Positions 1 through 5,207 of a stretch of DNA of 5,207 bases are shown piece by piece. Position 1 is the stretch's first letter. The number at the start of each line of letters is the position of its first letter. Source of the DNA: Flavobacterium sp. (GTDB lineage Bacteria; Bacteroidota; Bacteroidia; Flavobacteriales; Flavobacteriaceae). The DNA is taken from positions 1 to 5,207 of the forward strand of contig JAUXNR010000428.1 of NCBI GenBank assembly GCA_030682755.1, in the 5' to 3' direction. The translations under genes were made by a program, and so were the position numbers. The notes under the pieces are model-generated. The model saw nothing but the letters and a program-made list of their open reading frames with translations, ran no database searches and was not told where the DNA came from.

Positions 1-1
1 C

Positions 2-586
2 GCATCGATAGAGCAATTTGACGGTACATATAATCATTATTTATATACACGGTTAAGTAATTTGATGGATGGTAATTTGGTTTCAATAGATTCAAACGGG
101 TTAGTGGTGACATCCAATATTCTTTTGAATGCAATTTTTCAACAATTTAATGTGAATTTTTTTGAATTAGCATTTCCTTCAAGTACTTCGTGTTGTTTAA
201 ATTTATTCACTGTAGGTTGTCAATTTTGTGATACCGCTGGTCTCAAATCAGCATTGCAAGGTTTGGAAGGTGGAGTTTTAGCAAATTCATCTACAAGTAA
301 TATTCCTTATGCTTTTTTATCAATAGATGGCAAGGACTTCGAAAAAATGAGTGTCTTATTCCCAAATCCAACAACCGGAATTTTTGAAATTCAAATAAAC
401 GGACAATTTCAAGATTTAGATTTAGAAATTTTTGATAAGAATGGTCGCGTTGTTTACAATAGCAAAATGAATATACTCCAAGATAGTTCGCAAACAATTG
501 ACATTTCATCACTTTCAAATGGTATTTATTTTTTAAGAATCAAAAACGAACAATTTTCTCAGACTGAAAAAATTGTAAAAAAGTAG
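2..586 (+). CDS. Secreted protein with type IX secretion C-terminal sorting domain (5' partial)
   Basis: This is the C-terminal part of a larger protein. The frame is open from the first complete codon at base 2 to the TAG at 584-586 (194 residues visible), so the true start lies upstream; the TTG/ATG pair at 62-67 is internal and not a convincing start. Residues 120-194 form a typical T9SS type A sorting domain (Por secretion tail): it opens with FPNPTTGIF, continues with alternating beta-strand residues, a D-NGRVVY turn and SLSNGIYFLRI, and ends with a basic EKIVKK tail. In this family the domain directs export across the outer membrane and is usually cleaved, with the cargo released or anchored to the cell surface. 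Upstream, within about residues 75-95, four cysteines lie close together (CC, then GCQFC), which could form disulfides outside the cell. I do not recognise the N-terminal cargo region, so the function is unknown. The T9SS assignment is firm. Confidence 0.9.
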   Translation, partial: ASIEQFDGTYNHYLYTRLSNLMDGNLVSIDSNGLVVTSNILLNAIFQQFNVNFFELAFPSSTSCCLNLFTVGCQFCDTAGLKSALQGLEGGVLANSSTSNIPYAFLSIDGKDFEKMSVLFPNPTTGIFEIQINGQFQDLDLEIFDKNGRVVYNSKMNILQDSSQTIDISSLSNGIYFLRIKNEQFSQTEKIVKK

Positions 587-608
587 AGAAAACTACAATA
601 TCACTAAG

Positions 609-640
609 ACTCCTTTTTTCACAGAAAGGAGTTTTTTATT
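609..640 (+). terminator. Rho-independent terminator after the T9SS cargo gene
   Basis: A perfect 8-bp stem (ACTCCTTT at 609-616 with AAAGGAGT at 625-632) encloses an 8-base loop and runs into six T residues at 632-637. It lies 22 bases after the stop codon, so it should end the transcript of the upstream gene and isolate asnB. Confidence 0.88.
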
Positions 641-748
641 GCTTGAAATTACAATTTATAATTAGTTACTTGAATTTTTTAGTCTTTAAGTTTCATTATT
701 GATGTTATTATTAAAATATAGTTTTAAAATGTAATCAAAAAATTGTTA

Positions 749-783
749 TTGTTTTATAATTATAAACCAAATACTCATTTTTG
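749..783 (+). promoter_or_regulatory. Possible asnB promoter (weak match) with adjoining AT palindrome
   Basis: CATTTTTG at 776-783 matches the Bacteroidetes -7 consensus TAnnTTTG except at its first base. A TTG at 749-751 could be the -33 element, but the 24-base spacer is slightly long. This would give a leader of roughly 30 bases before the asnB ATG at 822. A perfect 14-bp palindrome, TTTATAATTATAAA (753-766), sits between the two elements and could be an operator, though in such AT-rich DNA it may be chance. No better TAnnTTTG match was seen between 641 and 821. Confidence 0.25.
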
Positions 784-821
784 CTTTATCAAATAAATAA
801 TAATCTGAAAAGCAAAAAAAT

Positions 822-2438
822 ATGTGTGGAATTTTAGCCATTATAGGAAAAGGAAAAGACGAAGCTTTAGTGAAGCAATTATCCAAAAGAATGTCGCATC
901 GCGGTCCGGACGAAAGTGATGTGCATATCACAGAAAAAGGTCATTTTCTTTCGCATGAACGTTTGTCCATAATCGATTTACATACCGGAAAGCAACCCAT
1001 TCAAGGATGCAATACCGCTTGGATGGTGCACAATGGCGAAATTTACAACCACCAAGAATTACGAGATACCATTTTAAAAGAGCATACGTTCAGAAGTACT
1101 TCTGATTCTGAGGTCATAGTGCATTTATATGAAAAATTTGGTTACGATTTTTGTCATTTACTTGACGGCATGTTTGCCTTTGTTGTGATTGACGGCGATG
1201 ATTATATTGCAGGAAGAGATCCACTGGGTGTTAAACCTTTGTATTACGGATTAGATGATCGTGGACGCATGTATTTTGCTTCAGAAATGAAATCCATAGC
1301 CGACCAATGTAAAACATTTTCAACATTTCCTCCCGGACATTACTATACACCGGAAACAGGATTTGTTAAATATTACCAACCAAAATGGGAAGATCCTGAA
1401 GCAGGAGTAGAGGAGTTGGATTTAGCCGCAATTCGTGAAACTTTATCCGAAGCAGTAGAAAAAAGATTAATGAGTGATGTTCCAATTGGCGTATTGTTAT
1501 CCGGAGGATTAGATTCATCATTAACGTCTTCTATAGCCGCTCGAATGATGAAAGAAAAAGGCAAAACCTTACATTCTTTTTCAATTGGATTAGATCAAGA
1601 AGCACCTGATGCAAAAGCAGCCAGAAAAGTAGCTGAATTTTTAGGAACAGAACACCATGAAATTCATTTCACTATAGAACAAGGTATTGAAATTATTGAT
1701 AAATTGATTTGGCATTTAGAAACCTATGATGTGACTTCTGTCAGAGCAAGTACGCCCATGTATTTCTTGTCCAAAGCCATTACAGAAAAAGGAATTAAAG
1801 TGGTATTGTCAGGAGAAGGAGCGGATGAGATTTTTGGTGGCTACTTGTATTTTAGAAATGCACCATCTGTAATGGATTTTCATAAAGAAACCATTGAACG
1901 TGTTCAAAAACTATTTACTGCCGATTTGCTTAGAGCAGACAAATCAACAATGGCTCACGGATTAGAAGCACGTGTACCTTTCTTAGACAAAGCCTTTTTG
2001 GAATTATCCATTAAAATAAAACCCGAAGAAAAAATGCCACAAACGTATGATGGTGTTGAAAAATACATTTTACGAAAAGCATTTGATACGCCTGAACAGC
2101 CTTATTTGCCAGAAGAGGTATTGTGGCGTCAAAAAGAACAGTTTTCAGATGGTGTGGGCTACAATTGGATTGATACATTGATTGAGTATTGCTCATCACA
2201 AGTATCGGATGAAGATTTTGCAAAAGCAGCAACGTTATTTCCATATAATACGCCGGCAACCAAAGAAGCTTTCTTTTACAGAAGTATTTTTCATAAACAT
2301 TTCCCACAGCAAGCGGCAGCTCAAACGGTTCGTAAGTGGATTCCGAAATGGCAAGAGAACCAAGATCCAAGTGGTCGTGCAAATGCTGCTCACGTTAAAG
2401 CAGATACAGCTATTGCCAAAGATTCAGTTACAATATAA
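822..2438 (+). CDS. asnB: Asparagine synthase B, glutamine-hydrolysing
   Basis: This cytoplasmic enzyme converts aspartate, glutamine and ATP into asparagine, glutamate, AMP and pyrophosphate (EC 6.3.5.4). The protein has 538 residues, close to the 554 of E. coli AsnB. The N-terminal class II glutaminase domain (about 1-190) starts with the nucleophile Cys2, exposed after removal of Met1, which fixes the start at 822. It also carries HRGPD at 26-30, the glutamine-site residues Arg47 and Asp95, and the NGE oxyanion motif at 71-73. The synthetase domain (about 200-520) has the ATP-pyrophosphatase P-loop SGGLDSS at 227-233, RASTPMY at 308-314 and SGEGADE at 330-336, followed by EARVPFLDK and RQKEQFSDGVGY. 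All key catalytic residues I checked are present, so it should be active. The C-terminal tail is slightly shorter than in E. coli around the conserved DPSGRA segment. The leader is A-rich (AGCAAAAAAAT) with no Shine-Dalgarno site, as is usual in Bacteroidota. Terminators on both sides suggest a single-gene unit. Confidence 0.97.
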   Translation: MCGILAIIGKGKDEALVKQLSKRMSHRGPDESDVHITEKGHFLSHERLSIIDLHTGKQPIQGCNTAWMVHNGEIYNHQELRDTILKEHTFRSTSDSEVIVHLYEKFGYDFCHLLDGMFAFVVIDGDDYIAGRDPLGVKPLYYGLDDRGRMYFASEMKSIADQCKTFSTFPPGHYYTPETGFVKYYQPKWEDPEAGVEELDLAAIRETLSEAVEKRLMSDVPIGVLLSGGLDSSLTSSIAARMMKEKGKTLHSFSIGLDQEAPDAKAARKVAEFLGTEHHEIHFTIEQGIEIIDKLIWHLETYDVTSVRASTPMYFLSKAITEKGIKVVLSGEGADEIFGGYLYFRNAPSVMDFHKETIERVQKLFTADLLRADKSTMAHGLEARVPFLDKAFLELSIKIKPEEKMPQTYDGVEKYILRKAFDTPEQPYLPEEVLWRQKEQFSDGVGYNWIDTLIEYCSSQVSDEDFAKAATLFPYNTPATKEAFFYRSIFHKHFPQQAAAQTVRKWIPKWQENQDPSGRANAAHVKADTAIAKDSVTI

Positions 2439-2471
2439 ATTTTTCAGATTGCAGTTTAGTTTGTTTGTTAG

Positions 2472-2501
2472 AAGCGTCTCGATTTATCGGGGCGTTTTTT
2501 T
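2472..2501 (+). terminator. Rho-independent terminator after asnB
   Basis: CGTCTCGA (2475-2482) pairs with TCGGGGCG (2487-2494), including two G-T wobbles, around a four-base TTTA loop. AAG upstream can extend the stem into the T tract (2495-2501). It lies about 35 bases after the asnB stop and should end that transcript before the gyrB promoter. Confidence 0.85.
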
Positions 2502-2510
2502 GTAGCTTTT

Positions 2511-2615
2511 GTCATTCTGAACTTGTTTCAGAATCTTTTTAACTCTAACTCTTTCAAGCTGAACTCATTTCAGCTTCTGGCAACACTGCAGAAGTTGAAA
2601 CAAGTTCAACTTGAC
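2511..2615. repeat. Cluster of three related hairpin repeat units (REP-like)
   Basis: Three units of the same design lie within 105 bases. Each has an 8-bp perfect stem and a 5-base loop. Unit A: ATTCTGAA (2514-2521), loop CTTGT, TTCAGAAT (2527-2534). Unit B: AAGCTGAA (2556-2563), loop CTCAT, TTCAGCTT (2569-2576). Unit C: AAGTTGAA (2592-2599), loop ACAAG, TTCAACTT (2605-2612). C is the inverted form of A: its loop is the reverse complement of A's, and the flanking GTC (2511-2513) and CT (2535-2536) of A reappear as GAC (2613-2615) and AG (2590-2591) around C. B and C can also pair with each other into one long imperfect hairpin. The stems differ by compensatory base-pair changes. The design resembles REP-type intergenic repeats, and similar CTGAACTTGTTTCAG elements are, from memory, frequent in flavobacterial genomes. 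There is no coding potential here. Confidence 0.8.
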
Positions 2616-2616
2616 A

Positions 2617-2642
2617 ATAGAGAAGTTTTGTAATATCTCTAT
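2617..2642. repeat. Small inverted repeat next to the repeat cluster
   Basis: ATAGAGA (2617-2623) and TCTCTAT (2636-2642) form a perfect 7-bp stem with a 12-base loop, starting two bases after unit C. Its sequence is unrelated to the three repeat units and no T tract follows, so it is not an obvious terminator. It may be chance or the edge of the inserted repeat element. Confidence 0.4.
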
Positions 2643-2804
2643 GTTTCATTCCAATTTCTTTGAATTTTTATTACAATGGTCAATGATTTTCCAATGAATT
2701 ATAACTAATAGAATCTTTTCAAAATAGTGAAAAACTTACACGTTTTGTTAATAACTTATCCCTTTTGCTGTTGAGGTTATAGTCAAAAATCGCTCAATTT
2801 TTGC
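2643..2804. other. AT-rich intergenic stretch upstream of the gyrB promoter, no gene seen
   Basis: This completes the 412-base gap between asnB and gyrB. I see no credible coding frame, RNA gene or strong hairpin here. The only items noted are TGTTAATAA (2746-2754) and TTATCCCTT (2756-2764), which are partial matches to DnaA boxes. They are discussed as a weak finding and not annotated as sites. Confidence 0.5.
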
Positions 2805-2812
2805 TATATTTG
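2805..2812 (+). promoter_or_regulatory. gyrB promoter -7 element (TAnnTTTG)
   Basis: TATATTTG is an exact match to the Bacteroidetes primary sigma-factor -7 consensus TAnnTTTG. It sits 38 bases before the gyrB ATG, so transcription would start near 2818-2820 and give a leader of about 30 bases. No TTG lies at the usual 17-23 base distance upstream; the nearest ones (2771-2773 and 2765-2767) are too far, so the -33 element is weak or absent. The leader has no Shine-Dalgarno site and is AT-rich, as expected in this phylum. Confidence 0.6.
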
Positions 2813-2844
2813 CATGTTTGACAAAAAATGCATTTTTAGTATAA

Positions 2845-5207
<2,363 letters not shown>

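Noticed and set aside
755..760. TATAAT hexamer resembling an E. coli -10 box upstream of asnB
   Set aside because: The Bacteroidota primary sigma factor prefers TAnnTTTG, and this hexamer is simply part of an AT palindrome in AT-rich DNA.
2011..2382. 123-codon open frame on the minus strand inside asnB
   Set aside because: It lies wholly within the well-supported asnB frame, has no recognisable motif or leader, and its composition is what an antisense shadow would give.
2182..2505. 107-codon plus-strand frame overlapping the asnB 3' end and running through its terminator
   Set aside because: It is out of frame with asnB, has no family resemblance, and extends into the terminator stem and T tract, so it is a shadow frame.

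Overview
The window is AT-rich and looks like a chromosomal housekeeping segment from the Bacteroidota, most likely Flavobacteriia. Four things point there: a type IX secretion C-terminal sorting domain on the first gene, a TAnnTTTG-type promoter element before gyrB, A-rich leaders without Shine-Dalgarno sites before the two complete genes, and a short (646-residue) GyrB without the long insertion of the gammaproteobacterial enzyme. No species call is justified from the sequence alone.

All four genes read left to right. Bases 2-586 are the 3' end of a secreted type IX (T9SS) cargo protein of unknown function, closed by a strong intrinsic terminator at 609-640. After an AT-rich gap comes asnB (822-2438), a complete glutamine-hydrolysing asparagine synthetase with its own terminator at 2472-2501. 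A 412-base intergenic region follows. It holds that terminator, a compact cluster of three related hairpin repeats (2511-2615), a fourth unrelated hairpin (2617-2642), an AT-rich stretch and the gyrB promoter element. gyrB (2851-4791) is complete and encodes DNA gyrase subunit B. Its last 20 bases overlap the start of a fourth gene (4772 to past the window end). That gene encodes an exported protein with a signal peptide, resembling the DUF6588 type of putative outer-membrane barrel proteins.

The genes do not form one pathway. The terminators separate the T9SS cargo gene, asnB and gyrB into independent transcription units. Only gyrB and the downstream exported-protein gene look co-transcribed, and their overlap suggests translational coupling. 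I found no mobile element, CRISPR array, RNA gene or defence system. The most interesting signal is the three-unit hairpin cluster between asnB and gyrB: its stems differ by paired, compensatory changes while the rest of the unit stays nearly constant.
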